Shown here one piece after another: positions 10,370 to 23,859 of a stretch of 64,000 bases of DNA. Below the pieces are notes generated by a model. It was given only the letters and a program-made list of their open reading frames with translations, ran no database searches and was not told where the DNA came from. The stretch comes from Hoplostethus atlanticus (taxonomy: Eukaryota > Chordata > Actinopteri > Trachichthyiformes > Trachichthyidae). The stretch's first letter is position 1. Each line of letters starts with the position of its first letter. Position numbers and translations under genes: made by a program. The stretch covers positions 496,001-560,000 of the forward strand of contig JAXDDX010000089.1 in assembly GCA_034670405.1 (NCBI GenBank), given 5' to 3'.

Positions 10370-12465
10370 CTCCAGTAGTCCAACATTTCAACACACTACA
10401 CGTCCCTCTACAAGACATCCGTCCATCCCCTCCAGTCCGCGGCCGGCCGGCAGTGGGAAGCCCCAGGGAGGCTGCATGAACTCGGGGGACCGCGGTAGTG
10501 GTGCCGGGGTGCGAAAGTGACACCTCCACCTCCTAAAATGCGAGCCGGATTACCATGCCAATGTGTACTTGTTAAGTAAGTGCAACGTCACCCAGTTTGT
10601 TGGCTTTATTGTCATTTAGATAGGGCTGACAGTTGCACATTAGTGTATCACCACGGGGAAAGTGTTATTTGAGCATGGCGATTTCTGTTGTAAACATTGC
10701 AAATTGGCCCTGGGCATTTAACTTGATTTCAAACACACGCAGTCCGCCTTTGTACCAAATAATTGTCTGTATCAAATGAGAGTAATAGGTAACAACCATG
10801 TCAGTTGGTTGTGGCACAGTATAGCATTTGCCACACTTTAGCCAAGTTAATGAGTCCAAATTTGACCTTGTGTTTTTTGTATCGCTTTAATGGAGAGCAG
10901 GATCAAGGACAAATCGCCAGAAATGTATTGGGAAGCCATAACTAAAAGAAACATAAGATTTAAGTAACTATGTAACTTATGTAACTATGTAACATTATGT
11001 AACTATCTTACATAATGTAAGATAGTTTGGTGAATTACGTCCAATTATTACGTCCAATTATTTACCACGTTGGCCAAATAATAATGTGTTGTCAGCCAGC
11101 AGTAATAACGGGGGTGGAAGTGTTGGTGTCAGATGATATTAGCTGCGGGGACACTATATAGACCTCAGGGTTTAGTGGACTGACTCCCCTGTTTAGTTTG
11201 CTAGAAATAAACTGCAAATAGAGAGAGAAAACGACAAGGACAACTCTTAAATGCGGTTCCCCAAAGTGGCCGTCATTTTGAAAATTAGAAAATCAGGTGT
11301 GCCAACGTGTTGCGGATCCCCGCTGCCAATCTTAATGTTTGCATTTGAGGAGGCGAAAGGAGACTGTCATTCCGCGTGACCCCTGAACTCAATCTCCTCT
11401 TGCCTATTGATGCATACATATATGTAACATCACACTGAATTACCTTCCGCGTGCTGGTGCCCATAATACTCCTTCCCTATAATCTGTCAATTTCTTTACC
11501 TCTTCCCGAACCCAATTATAGGAATCGCGGAAGATGATGATGATGAGGGAAAATCTTTGGACTTGGAAAGGAGTGGGGTTTTGATCCTATGATTGACTGT
11601 GAGTTATAACCTATAGCCTATTTCTCAATATATTCTGAAATGTTTTATAGATAAAATATCAACATAATATCTGAATTATTCCTTAATATTTCAGGATTAT
11701 CTGTTGATTTCCACGCAGGCCTATAATGTTATTTCCTTCTGGCAAAGGACTTAATTCATTGTAAAGTCATAATAATAGTAATAATAAAATGTCTCCCTTT
11801 ACCTTAACACATAGCTTGCATCCTATTAGTTATCCATGTTATGAAAAGTGTCCTTGTCTGTTGTTCCAATGGGAAAGTGCATATATCCCACAGCCTAATC
11901 AAAGAGGCTGTGCTGTCTCTTGAAATTAAGGAATGGACCTTTAAACTGTCAATTACTTGGAGGTTAAGTGGACTGAATAGGCTTACTGATTCAAATCAGG
12001 TGTTATAATTTACTGCACATAGTAATTTGCCTTACTATTTATTTTGACCCAATCTCTCACAAAGCATAGTGTGCATTTACGACACAATTGAGAAATACTA
12101 CCATCACACACTCCTACAGAATTATTTTCTAAATCACACATTTTGATCCAGACAAGGGTTTAAAAAAAAGCCATATTCATACAATGCCTCAGACACTCAG
12201 TTTAATTTCATTTCCATTTTGCCCACATTATCCTGTTTACTTACACCCGCACCTGCAAGATAAAACATTTGCGAGCAATAAAGTTAACACCCAAACAGTA
12301 TTAACACCCAAACAAAGTTACCACCCTCACACTCATGTTTAGAGTCCAAAGTCAGGCATATAAGAGCATCAATATTTTACGTCCCCTGCAGAATTCTCTT
12401 TAAAGATGCAATCAATGCCTCCTATTCATTACCCGTGTGTATGTCTTCTAGGTATGGCCTTTGTC
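10370..12465. other. Intergenic, mostly unique sequence
   Basis: No open frame above chance. Contains a short GC-rich patch with a GGCCGGCCGG run (about 10439-10450), a D-box/palindrome cluster (10977-11027) and a direct repeat ACGTCCAATTATT at about 11038 and 11051. The rest is AT-rich and unassigned. Confidence 0.5.
10977..11027. promoter_or_regulatory. D-box-type motif cluster and perfect palindrome
   Basis: Exact TTATGTAAC (PAR bZIP/NFIL3 type) occurs at 10977-10985 and 10995-11003, with a near match on the other strand at 11012-11020. Positions 11001-11013 and 11015-11027 form a perfect 13-bp inverted repeat around one base. Confidence 0.35.
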
Positions 12466-12469
12466 ATTA

Positions 12470-12775
12470 ACCAATAATTCTCCTCCTTCACAGTCCCACA
12501 TAACTTCGCCGCTCCGTACTTTTAAAAATGCCTCGGGGCTATAAATACTAATGAAATCTCTTTGCTTAATTTGATTTTGCTGGTACACTTGCAGTTATGG
12601 CTGAACTTTCCCACGAGAGAGGCTGATTGAACGCTCTCGAGTCCTTATGGAAGCGGGAAAACATTCCAGAGAGCCGGGGAGATCATTTCCATAATTACCC
12701 CGATTGGCAGCCTAATGACCTTCTGTGACAATAAAAAGATCTCTTGTTAATTCCATTTCTGTCGCTGACATTCAA
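12470..12775. promoter_or_regulatory. Candidate foxd3-desert enhancer
   Basis: Long repeat-free block with homeodomain cores (ACTAATGAAATC, GCTTAATTTGATT, ATAATTACCC, CCTAATGACC, TGTTAATTCC), a forkhead/SOX-like ACAATAAAAAG, and a TATAAATA string at 12540-12547. Its balanced composition contrasts with the microsatellites directly to its right. Conservation not tested. Confidence 0.4.
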
Positions 12776-12828
12776 GAGATTCCTATCTTACATGTTTGAG
12801 GGTTCACAAGATAACAAGTGTACTTTTT

Positions 12829-12930
12829 TTCTCCCTCTCTCTCTCTCTCTTTCTCTCTCTTTCCCCTCCCCTTTTCTTTCTCCCAAAGAGCAGTCCATTC
12901 AATTAGCCCCCCCCCCCCCCACCCCCCCAT
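12829..12930. repeat. (CT)n and poly-C low-complexity tract
   Basis: CT repeat followed by pyrimidine-rich DNA and a long C run interrupted by A. Confidence 0.9.
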
Positions 12931-13019
12931 CCCCTCCAACACACTGCAGCGTGGCTCTCTGCTCTGCTCTGAAAAAGGGGATCTGCTTGTGCCTGCATGC
13001 CTCGTCCACCCTGCCCCAA

Positions 13020-13230
13020 AGTTGGATAATTTATGGGCCTGGGGGGAGATTATAAAGATGGATCTTCGAGGCAATCAATTCTCATGTTGCGTTTTGAATG
13101 GTGGGATAGAAATGAAGTGCAGAATAATTAAAAAGATCACAAGTCCCCCCTCGCATGTAATAATGAGCGGCTCCGGAGGCAGCGGGCTCTGCTGCACGGT
13201 GCCGGAGGAAGTGCCTTTGATTTGACGGAG
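13020..13230. promoter_or_regulatory. Candidate enhancer with TCF/LEF motif
   Basis: Unique block between microsatellites, with CCTTTGAT (TCF/LEF type, 13214-13221), GAATAATTAAAAAG, TAATAATGAG and GGATAATTTATGG. It forms a probable pair with the block at 12470-12775. Confidence 0.35.
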
Positions 13231-13269
13231 AGGACACCCAGCCCAAGTCCACAGCACCGCACACTGAGA

Positions 13270-13270
13270 T

Positions 13271-13302
<32 letters not shown>
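13270..13302. repeat. (TG)n microsatellite
   Basis: About 16 TG units. Confidence 0.95.
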
Positions 13303-13306
<4 letters not shown>

Positions 13307-13372
13307 CATAACTTTTTGGGGGATGCTTGTGTCCACCAGGCAGATCATAAGCAGATACTGTTGTCAGAGGAA

Positions 13373-13376
<4 letters not shown>

Positions 13377-13409
<33 letters not shown>

Positions 13410-13424
13410 AGGAGGGGGGGGGGG
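13377..13424. repeat. (TG)n-(G)n compound microsatellite
   Basis: TG array ending in GGA and a G run. Confidence 0.95.
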
Positions 13425-14536
13425 GTCTTGTTGCTTGGATGTCTAAATTAGAATGACTCAGAGCTGGCAAGAAAGTGAAGGAGGCGGTTGTTTTGAGTAT
13501 GTTTCACAGGGACCACAGTGCTCACAGTGTTACAGGATTCTGGACCAAAAATAAAATTCATCCCCTCTTTGCATATGAATCGGTGTCAACATGTACCGTT
13601 GGACCCTCTGCGTGCAGAACTGTGGGCTATTGTGCCCCTGATAAGTTCAAATGGTAATCTATATAGCCTTTTTATACCCCCTGAATGTATTAGGGACTAA
13701 ATGCGGGATGTGCATCTGCTGTTCGGCTTTCCCCCGCACACAGAACTTGCAAGACTCCCCAGTTTTCTCATTCCCCACCATATTTGCATTCTTGCTCCTG
13801 TAAAGGACGAGCTCAGTGGAAATGCATTTTAAACACGTACTGTTTTCCGATGTGGCGTGTCTGTGCTTGTTACACACAGATATATCAATTTGTTCATCTA
13901 CGTAACGACAGGATGGCAAGGAGCTTAAGAGGTGTATCTTAACTAGAGAGGGGCATGTCACACAGGGTCCTTGGAAAAAGTCCTGAAATAAATTCTAAGG
14001 CATTAAAAAGTATTACAATATTTGAAATACAGTTAATAGATGTGTTATTACATGTTTTTTTCATTGTACCTGCTTTACTAAGCAGTTTTTTTTTTATTCA
14101 ATTCCAAGTGGCATGAAAAGGCCTTTTGCACTTTGTATCAACTCTCTCTCTGGTGTTGGGATGGTTGAGGAGGTGGGTGTGCTCTAGCCACCATCCTATA
14201 CCACATAGAATCTCAAAGGAAATTAGCTAGATAGGTGACAATAATATAACCCACCCCAATCCCAACACACACACACACACACACTCACACACCACAGCCC
14301 CTTGATTATGTGCGATGACAACATTAAGTGAAAGGACACTGCGGTGAGCTGGCCTGTGCATCCTGGAAACAGATGGCGGCACGTGTGACTGCTTTCCTCT
14401 GCTGGAAGGGGAAGGGTAATGACACCTGACAGCAGGCTCACACTGGATATCATTCCGCTGGTCACTTGGCCAACTCAACATTGGCACACCGCACACAGAT
14501 CCAGAGAGGAGTGAGAGAGACAAAAGCCACGGCGCA

Positions 14537-14539
14537 TGT

Positions 14540-14575
<36 letters not shown>

Positions 14576-14592
14576 AAAAGAGAGAGAGAGAG
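14537..14592. repeat. (TG)n-(GA)n compound microsatellite
   Basis: TG units run directly into GA units. Confidence 0.95.
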
Positions 14593-14984
14593 CCAGCGAC
14601 GGAGATACAGAGATGAAAGCCCATTCATGGCTGTACATCTCTCAGCATTTAGGAGGACAATGCTGTGGGCAGTAGTTCATTTAGTGTGGATTTCCCCTTT
14701 AAAGGTATTGACATCTGGTAATTGGTGACCTTAGACGGATTTCCTCTGCAGAGCTATAGCCCAAGACATGATCAGTGTGTGTGTGTCTGTGCTGGTTTGC
14801 ACCATGCATTTTTAAGATTTTCCAAACACTAATGCACATTTAACATCAAATTGATCAGATATGAGCAATTGACCGCCTGCCAGTTCAGAATAAACAAAGT
14901 CTGACAGCACTGTCTTGTTTCTCTGTTATATTCGTGTGTCTTTTCTGTTCATCCAGGGCCTGCTGTATTGGGCACAGATATAGC

Positions 14985-15035
14985 ACAGTACAGTACATTA
15001 CATTACAGTCATTTAGCAGACGCTTTGAGTACCTA
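14985..15035. repeat. Fish interspersed repeat fragment
   Basis: Contains 'gtcatttagcagacgctt', a phrase found at very high copy in many teleost genomes, here truncated after about 45 bp and preceded by 'tacattacatta'. Confidence 0.55.
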
Positions 15036-18000
15036 CTTTATCTTAAACAAATGAGACAAATAAGAGAATCAAATAAACAAGAGCTAAGACAAATAAGTGT
15101 ATCAAATGAACAAGAGCCAATAAACAAGAGCTCAGACACATAATTGACGACAAATAGGCAAGGCTAAGAGGAAGGGTCAGGGTAGTGTTTCCTGAAGATG
15201 TATCGCAGCATTGCGTTTTAGGGGGTGAGTATGTCTGAATCTGATCGATATATCCTGTTCGCGACACAATATGTTTATATTCCTTATTGGCCATTGCAGG
15301 AGTTTCACCACCATGCATCAATTCTGTGTTAATACTTCAAAAGTTTGCAGAGCAGAAGAAGAGCAGCAAGCATGCAGAACTGTCCTGGGATCTTCATCTG
15401 TTTGTGAGGTGAATGTGATATGCCATCTATTGGCTATAGGACTGAAAACAGTTACGAGTACATACACAGGATGTATTCTCATGTATCAGCTGACATCTGT
15501 GTGTATATTGATGCATTTCATAGATACACAGTATGTGCATCTGTGAAATGATCTAATACGTTCTGAAATCACATTGAACTAATATAGTGAAGATAGCGAT
15601 CGCTGCATTCCCGATTCAGTTCAGTTCATCATGCAAACATACTGCATGCAACTGTCTCTGTCCTTCTACACTGGTTCGTTCAAGTCCCAGTCTGTAATTG
15701 CGTCCTCTGGAAACACTGTTGTCCCCGCTTACTGGCTTTGTGTACACAGTGATTCATCTGATTTTAAGACATTGTTTGACTCTGAAATGTCAATATGTGA
15801 CAGCTACACGTGAGTTTCATGTGTATCATGAAGCTGTGAAGTTAAAGAATACGTGTAAATGTGTTTGAATTCCATTTCTAAAAATCTACCTTTGTGAATG
15901 ATTTTAAAACAAACGCCCATCTCGACTTTGTTTACACCCGGTGGCTTCTGGTTAGTTGGAGCAGCTCTTGGAGAATCAAGCCAACTGTGTTTAAACTGTG
16001 TTATAAAATCATCAAAGTTTCCCCTTGGCCCGTAATGTTACAACTCAGGAAGAGTGAACCAAAGGACCGGCTAAACGACTAATGGGGCCATGTGACAGGA
16101 CTTGAGAAAGCAGCTTAGAACAGCAAATTCAATTATCATGTTAGAATTCTGCATGAAAACAATCTATCCTAGAAATTAGAGGTATTCCTGTCAGATGACT
16201 TGTGTTAGCGGGGCTAATCTCATTTGGAACAGCCCTACGCCTTCTTTAAATGTTATCAAATGTTTACAAAGAGCTTAATGTGTTGAAATGCAATCAGGGA
16301 ATCCATTCTGTGATTCTGGTAACTCTGGTGCCAGCGTCAGCACCCAGCGTTTTTTTTCCTCCTGTGGTGCTTTGGTGATGCACCATGGGTACCAAGCATT
16401 GAATTAAAGGCCGCCCGGCCAGATCAAATGCAGGGTGGATACACACAACAAGAGTTTTACCCTATTCTTAAGGGACATTAGAATGAGTGTGCACATGCTT
16501 GTCAATTTGTTACATGTTGCTTTTTATAAAGCTTTTTTAAAAAGTGAATGAATTCATGAAAGAATGCTTTTTTTTTTCAATATAGTCAAAACGTTTTTTT
16601 TTTTTTCTCTTTTTAGCTCTCAGAAAGTGCAAGGAATCACTGCCAGTTGTTTGAGAGACGATATCCCTGTTGAGTTTTGCTTTACAACAATTGAGAAAGA
16701 ACACTTTGCTGTGGCCGCTGCAGTACGAACACACAATTGTTGTAGGGCAGATGCATGATGGGGGAATTCTGCAACGGTTACCACTGTATAAGCCTCTTGG
16801 GTCACCAGTGACTCTATTTTTTGTCTCACTGTTTTGTTGTGCAATGCTACCGTTTTGCAACAAGCTAGAAGTTTATGTGCTCAAAAGGGAACAATGTGTG
16901 CAAAACATAAACTGCCTTTTGAGGTTTGCTTAGTGAGAGAAAAGCCAGCTTGTTTGTGGAGAACATTTTTATTCCTAAGGCAAGGAAGAGTCCTCGGTAG
17001 CCTCTGCAGCACGGCCCTGCTCTGTTCTGCCACTACAGTGGGAGGGGTGGGGTGATAAACGACCTTCCTTTCTCTATCAGGATGGAAACGATAATGTCAT
17101 GGGCATGAAATAATAACGATGATATACATTAGCATGTGGATGTAAAACCTTGAATACTTATGTACTGTACGTTACCTCATACATCTTTCTGCTTGTGTAC
17201 ATTGGTGGCCATTGACAAAGCCCTGCCATATCTCACCCCCTGCTTCTATCTGCTTCTATCACGCCTTCAGTGCTGCAGGATCCTCCAAGCAATTCCTCAT
17301 TGGGTCTGGGACGACGGCACTTCTTCAGACGGCAGACGGTGTCGTTTCCTAGTTATTAGACATTTCTTACGTTGTGTCTTACATATTGAACTATTACCCT
17401 ACTTATTTTCCCTACAGGGGGCTTGTCTTTTTTATAGGTCCTGTTTTGCTGCATCCTGTGAGGGGCCTTCAAACTTTTGGAAGCTCACAAAGACCCCATT
17501 CTCCTCTGTGTTGCTCTTCTTCATCACCCAGCCCCGGGGCATAGCTGGAGCTGCTCAAACCCCGGTATTGTCTGAGCAAAACCACATATTAAATTTTCCC
17601 TGCATAAGCCATTTCATTGAATTGCTGCAGGAATTCCTTTGCTGGGTCATTCATCTGTGTACATGGTTTGGACACACATTTGAGACAAAGCAGGCCAGTC
17701 AAGGATAATATTGAGGAAGTTACATACATTTCAAGTTTCGCAGCCTATGTCATTTCTGTTCAGTGCTCTTTTGGTGTTGGAGTTTGTTGGTGCAGATTCT
17801 TGCAGAGAGGGTGGGGTGGGGGGCATAGCTAGATTGTAGCTGCGAGCGATCCAAAATTTCTCCCTGCATATGTCATGTTTTGCGCTTCATTAGGAATTCC
17901 GGATTTTCCCCATGAATGTCAACTGAATGGAGAGCGAGGGAAACTAAGAGAGCTCTCTATCTGTGGTTAACAATTAACAATGAATAATAAAGAAAAAAAA

Positions 18001-20128
18001 AAAACCTCACTCCAACCAGTGGTCCTGTGGCTAATTAATCAGTTCAGTTCAGAGTCTTCTGTCTGGCCCTGTTCCAACCCCTTGGTCACGGCATTGAGCG
18101 ATCCAGCCGCCTGTCCGCCCTTCACCAGTGGCCAAGTAACTTTTGCACCGCTGCCGGTCTTGTTTTTATCGATAACGCTATCGAAATAAATCTTGGGGTC
18201 TCGCAAATATCAGACTATGAAGCCATGAACCAGACTTATTTCATCAGTACTCTTACATCATAGGCCTACAAAATGCTCTTCCAATGCAGAAACCACGGAA
18301 AGCTGTTGGTCAGACTTTGGCTTTTTGTTGGAGCTTTCAGAATGCTTAAATTCTGTAGCGGTGAAACTTGACAAAGTTGTAATTGATGATCGTATGATGA
18401 TGCCTCAAATAATTATTTTAAAATATCACTGAATCTTTTCATCTAATCCAACATGTGTCTGATCCAGTGCATAACCATGGTCACACAGTTTTTACCCTTG
18501 GCCTAATCGCGAATTCTCTGCACAATGAGGATATCTTTCTTTCTTTCAGATCATAAGTGCATTGTTATCGATGTTTCTTATAAGGTTCATATTTCAAATG
18601 ATCTGATGAAACACTTTAAGGATGTTTGTTCCTCGGCCTCGGATGCTGCTGCACCAATTAAACACATCAGCGTGGTTCAGTGATGCAACTTGGACCCGGA
18701 AACAATAATGCAGAAAAGGTTTTTAAGGTCAGTGGAAGAAATGCAAGCTGCAAATACGTCATGGCATCATGAAAGACCAAATGCTCAGATTTCCAAAAAT
18801 TGCCATAAGTACACAAGTACTATTCAAGGTGATTGACTCAGCTACACAATTACACGAAACCTCCCAGTGCAAAGCAAGGGACAGTCACAAAAAAAGACAG
18901 TAGACAACATGTAAAACTCACTTTAAAACAACACTCAGCACGTCAGTATATAATGGCCATAAAGGTCAAAATCAATCCAATTAGTTTGTCTAGCCGAGTG
19001 AAAACGCCCCTCGCCGCTATAACTTGACCTACTTCAAACAATGCCATGTCACAGTGTTTCCAGCGCCATGTACAGTGGACCTTGTGTGCCCAGACATCCA
19101 TGACCCGTGGTTATCGCCCCAAGAACCCTCACCATTTAGCACATTAAGACACTCTGTAAACATTTGATTTATTTCAAGGAAGCTTCCCGTTATCTTAAAT
19201 TGTATTTGCCCCCGAAACCCAAGTCATCTGACAGGAATTGCTCTATAGGTTGCTGTCCTAACAGAACTCCGATACAATCGAATTATCCTTGCACCAGCGC
19301 TGACCAGACATCTAAGAGGGAACATGGCCCGCTGTGGCCATCATCACATCACATGATTTGCAGCCAGTTGTGTTTGCAGATCAGTGGCGTTTGACCCAAA
19401 CTTATTTATCACTGGCTAAGCAGTTAAGCTAACGTGATTATACTTGCTGAGGCTAAAAATGGACGGATGAAGAAGAGGTTGTCGGAGGCACATGCACATG
19501 CTTTCGTATAAAAGCACAGTTTGTTTCCTAAACCTACGTAGGACCAAAACTGAGATGACGTAGCTACTCTTTCTATTTCAATTCAATTTCAAATTCAACT
19601 GGCAGTGAACAGAGCTGTTATTTTTAGTTTGACTCGATTTAAAAATACCCCGTGCAGCGGAGTTATTTTTACGAAATTTGAATTTAACGGCAACAAACGA
19701 CTTCGACTTACGATGCACATAGTCATCTTAAAAGTTGCTTGCTGCGCTGTAAGAGGAATGGTTCGAAGTACGCGGCATTAATGCAGAATAGGTGCAGGGC
19801 TGGAGGACTTTAAAGAGGACCCATACGTCCTCACACTGGTAGACACGGTCCATTCAGTTGGCATCTGTCCCATGATCCCTCAGAGTTCACTGTGCGCTGG
19901 TGTCCGTATGGTGCATGGCATGACCTACGCCACTGTAGTCCCAGGAGAACTATCTGTCACTGTGTGCTGTGTGCGCGCGCATGTGTGTGTGTGTGTGTGT
20001 GTGTAATCATCTTCCACGTAGACACCATCCTTATGCACCTCTGTGTAAATATGTGGATGGCATCTATCATTATATACACCCTTATCCCTTTACACCATGC
20101 CTATGTCTGTTTTGATGTTCCATTTGTG

Positions 20129-20136
20129 TGTGTATA

Positions 20137-20174
<38 letters not shown>
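20129..20174. repeat. (TG)n microsatellite
   Basis: Long TG array preceded by TGTATATGTATG variants. Confidence 0.95.
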
Positions 20175-20176
<2 letters not shown>

Positions 20177-21508
20177 TGGTATCATCTCTCCAGTGTATTC
20201 TAGGCCTCTTACTCAACTCTCACATGAGGATGACACGCCGGCTTCTGGTTTCACTGTAAAATTAGGTTGACATCGGTCATGTCACAAATGCCCGCTGAGC
20301 ACTAGACATCTTTTCAACGTCGCGTCTCTGCTTTATCTCTCATCTCGCCCAGGATCCTTCTGGCTGTGTATTGTCCAGTTTTAGTCCACAACAATTAAAC
20401 AATATTGTTATTTTTTTGAATCACTATGTTGCTCTCCATTTGTGGCTTTGTTTCATTTTCTCAGTGCCAAGATATAATTGACACCAGTTCTCATTGCCAA
20501 GACGAGCCAATCAAAGCTTCCCGTTGCCACATCCACCTGTTATGATGTTATGTTAAAGTCTACCAGATACACCCTGATGTTGCGTGGCACGTTTCATCAA
20601 AGTGTGACGTGGAACCCAACGGATAGGTCGCAAGACAACTTATTCTGGAGAAATTGGTATCAAAAGTTATTAGCCATGGAATTCTGCCAAAGCTGCTGGC
20701 AGCCCAGCAACGTAAAGCCCAGCAGACAGGCCCAGACTGAATAAACACTATGATCTAGTAGGTTAATAGTAATAGTATTTTTTTTATTCTAGTAGTCTGT
20801 ACAATGGACTGGAAAATGGTTTTGAATTGGCAGGAAAATTCTCTATATAGTTTAAAAACTGCTGCTGTAATATAAAGCAAAGCCCAGCAGTTGAGTTGTG
20901 TTGCAGTGGGAACTGTTGGCCATGAGTTGTTGCCCCTCCCCGGCCGGATCATTTGTTTCCAATGGCTGAAGGTCTCTGTTTCCTAGTCTCTGGCAGGACC
21001 AAATTAAGAGGTGCACGCGGGATGGATGACTGCTGAGCGAATGAAAGATTGGCGGGCCGACTGAGATTGTTCCTGTTTTTTCTCCCCTTTCGCCTTTTTC
21101 TTTTGCTGCCTTCTGTCAGACAGATGATGTGAGGGGGAAATATTATTTGTGCTGTTTTCACCGTTGTTTTTGTCTTGTCCTCCTCGGTGTTGCTATCTCA
21201 ATTTTGATGGCACAACATACAGATGTAGCCAAAAGAGAAGAGCAACATGCTTGCTGCACTGCTGTTGCTGTACTGTCGCTCCACAACCAAGGCAAAATAT
21301 GTGCAGTTACAGTACTAATACAAGATCAATGCAGGGTAAGGGGACCTATCCAATAAGTGCAACAGTATAAGGGTGCAAAAGACCAGTGTTTTATTTTATG
21401 ACTCAACCACTGCAATATAAATGAATGTGCTTAAATCGAACAGTTAAGGAAAACCACTGCAAGATGTTCAGCAGGATCTGTACTAAAGCAACAGCATGTA
21501 TGAGAAGG

Positions 21509-21524
21509 CAGAGCGAGAGAGAGC

Positions 21525-21559
<35 letters not shown>

Positions 21560-21580
21560 CGAGAGAGAGAGAGAGAGAAA
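21509..21580. repeat. (GA)n microsatellite with GAGC interruptions
   Basis: GA array with regularly placed GC interruptions, about 72 bp. Confidence 0.95.
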
Positions 21581-21869
21581 GGTAGGCGCCAATCGCCACC
21601 AACATTGTGACAAATGTGCAACAACGTCCCGTCAGTGTTTACGGCTGTGGAGCTCTGCGCCCTGCCGAGGGCCTTAGCTGCACTCGGGGTCAAAGGGCAC
21701 GGTTCGGGCCCAGATGAAACACTTCATAGTTTGTAGATTTCCTGCTTGGCCAGACAGCGGGGTTAGGTCACCAAATAGATATTGATCCAAGTGTCACGCA
21801 CAATGTCCCATGGAGTCTTGCGTATGGGGCACTGTGACCAAAAATAAAAATAAAGGACTGTACATGAGG

Positions 21870-22003
21870 TTGATGTTTGAGCTTTTTATAACAATTCTTA
21901 TAACAATTCTTCTTTATTGCCAGCAGTAAGGTAACAGTCTGACTCGAACTCACAACATCACTAGTACAATGTATGTGTCTCAGCCCCAATGAGCCATAGA
22001 GCT
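21870..22003 (-). repeat. tRNA-derived SINE
   Basis: On the minus strand box A (TGGCTCATTGGG, 21985-21996) and box B (GAGTTCGAGTC, 21941-21951) start 45 bp apart, the canonical tRNA spacing. The 3' part ends in an AATAAAG phrase and two copies of a 12-bp unit (ATTGTTATAAGA type). The acceptor arms do not pair, so it is a SINE and not a tRNA gene. Confidence 0.55.
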
Positions 22004-22789
22004 CTGAGATGCTTGCTGTGGATTTGACCAGTCCACATTCAATTTGATAGTCAATAAGCTGTGAAATTAAATACATGGGTGCAAATATACTCTGTATCTA
22101 AATATCTAGATTAGCTATGTTTGTTTCAGTGTGATGAATACACGTGCAATGCATGATACACCGATGTTGTGCATTCTATGACACAATGTGCAAATGCATG
22201 ATACCATAGGTTGTTGATAAAAATCTAGAAGTGCTTTTTGATCAATTTGCTACATTTTATTCTCCACCCATTCAACAAAGTGACATCTTAGGAGATGATT
22301 GATATTTGCTGGCAGGAAAGTAAAACCCATTGTGGAATATTAAGATCTTTGCTTATGATATGATAATGTTTCTTGCAGATGAAATCAATTTCGATTTTTT
22401 AAATTGAGTTCTGAATTTCAAAGAAACAAGTAGATAGATTTTTTTTCAAAACAGACAGCATTTTAGAACGAAACTCTTCATGTTCACCAACAATGTCAGC
22501 GTAATGCCTCACTGCCTGGAAGCTATAAGGCTGTCATGTATGTGTTTTCCCAGAAATCTCAGTGGGCAGGGTCTCATGTGATGTGTGTTGCTGAGGGCCG
22601 ACTGAGTCACAGAGTGGCGATGAGATCATCCTATAGAGAAGGACTGACCACCCCAATTACAAAAGAGGGCAGTGGGCGATGTGTCATATTTGCCACTACT
22701 ACTATGTACGTGTGTGTGTTTCCTTTTAGTGTGAACCCTCATTTTACACCCCTCTACCCCCATCATCACCACCACCACTTCTACCACTA

Positions 22790-22990
22790 ACCTCAACTGT
22801 CGAAAGGCCTGTCTCATAATAGCCAATTAAATGCCTTGGTTTTAGCCAAAATGGCATGGCAAGGCGTTTCTTATCTGCGCTCATTGGGTTACTTATCTGT
22901 GAATGGTGGATCCTTAGCATTTGGTGGCATTTGGGGGTCCTGATCACAGGATAAATGCAGGTCATTTGTATGTTAATGACTCAATGACAT
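22790..22990. promoter_or_regulatory. Candidate regulatory block
   Basis: Unique sequence with CCAATTAAATG, GTTAATGACTCA, a GATAA-type TTATCTG pair and CATTTGTATG, lying between a CCA-rich tract and a pentanucleotide satellite. Conservation not tested. Confidence 0.25.
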
Positions 22991-23057
22991 GTAGTTAAGG
23001 TAAGTGTGTGGCTGAACGCCTCACTGAAGCGAAGAGTGGGGTCTATACAGTCAGAGG

Positions 23058-23292
23058 TATAGAATAGAATAGAATAGAATAAAATAGAACATAATAGAAT
23101 AGAATAGAATAGAATAGAACAGAATAGAATAGAACAGAACAGAACAGAACAGAACAGAAAAACAAGAAACAAGAAACAAGAACAAGAAACAAGAAAAAAA
23201 ACCCCAGAATAGAATAGAATAGAGCAGAACAGAACAGAAAAACAAGAAAAAAACAGAATAGAATAAAATAGAATAGAATAATAGAATAAAAT
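23058..23292. repeat. (AGAAT/AGAAC)n pentanucleotide satellite
   Basis: About 235 bp of AGAAT and AGAAC units with AACAAGA variants in the middle. The minus strand stays open in two frames because the units lack stops there. Confidence 0.95.
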
Positions 23293-23859
23293 TGCCAAAG
23301 GTGGTTGAGAAGGGAAGAAAACTGCTTGTCAGGCAGGTGGGGTATTTGCTAGACCAAAACTAGGCTATTTGGTCATTGTAGTTTCTGATCACAACGTGTA
23401 TAACACTGTTGTGACATATGCAGTGTGAAATATCACACGTTTCTGTGACCACATAATTGAGTAAAGTGCCTTAAAATGTTGAGGACGGGGCCTGACACTG
23501 TCCTGCTGAGGAAGTCAATGCACTGGGTTTGATTTGAGAAAACGTCACTACACAACTTTATCAAAAGCACAACTGTTAATGTAAAAACGGAACAAAACTG
23601 TTACGCTAGCTTTCAGTTAGGAAATGACACATTCGCCACCTAATGCTGGAATCATTACTCGTTTGTTTGCTGTTACCTCACAACTAACAATGTAAGATAA
23701 ACAGTTTGTCAGAAAACAGTGCATTGTTTTTAATTCTAAACAATTCCCCTATGTAATTTAACACGATGCAGGGATACCATCATCTCTCTGCTCTCCACTC
23801 CTGAAGAGCAGAAAGTTGTGCGAATGTTCTATGCAAATGTTTAGCGTATTAGCATACAC

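Larger units (their letters stand above)
13450..17980. other. Intergenic, no gene supported
   Basis: Contains AC (14265-14290) and TG/GA (14537-14592) microsatellites, one fish repeat fragment (14985-15035) and T runs near 14090, 16570 and 16600. A 182-codon frame at 17160-17708 is at chance level and resembles no known protein. Confidence 0.5.
17981..21865. other. Intergenic, no gene supported
   Basis: Unique sequence with an A run (17991-18004), TG microsatellites (19981-20004, 20129-20174) and a GA array (21509-21580). No credible coding frame or recognised repeat family. Confidence 0.5.

Noticed and set aside
17160..17708. 182-codon plus-strand frame
   Set aside because: No known family, Cys/Leu/Phe-rich like a random frame in pyrimidine-rich DNA, and about the longest frame expected by chance.
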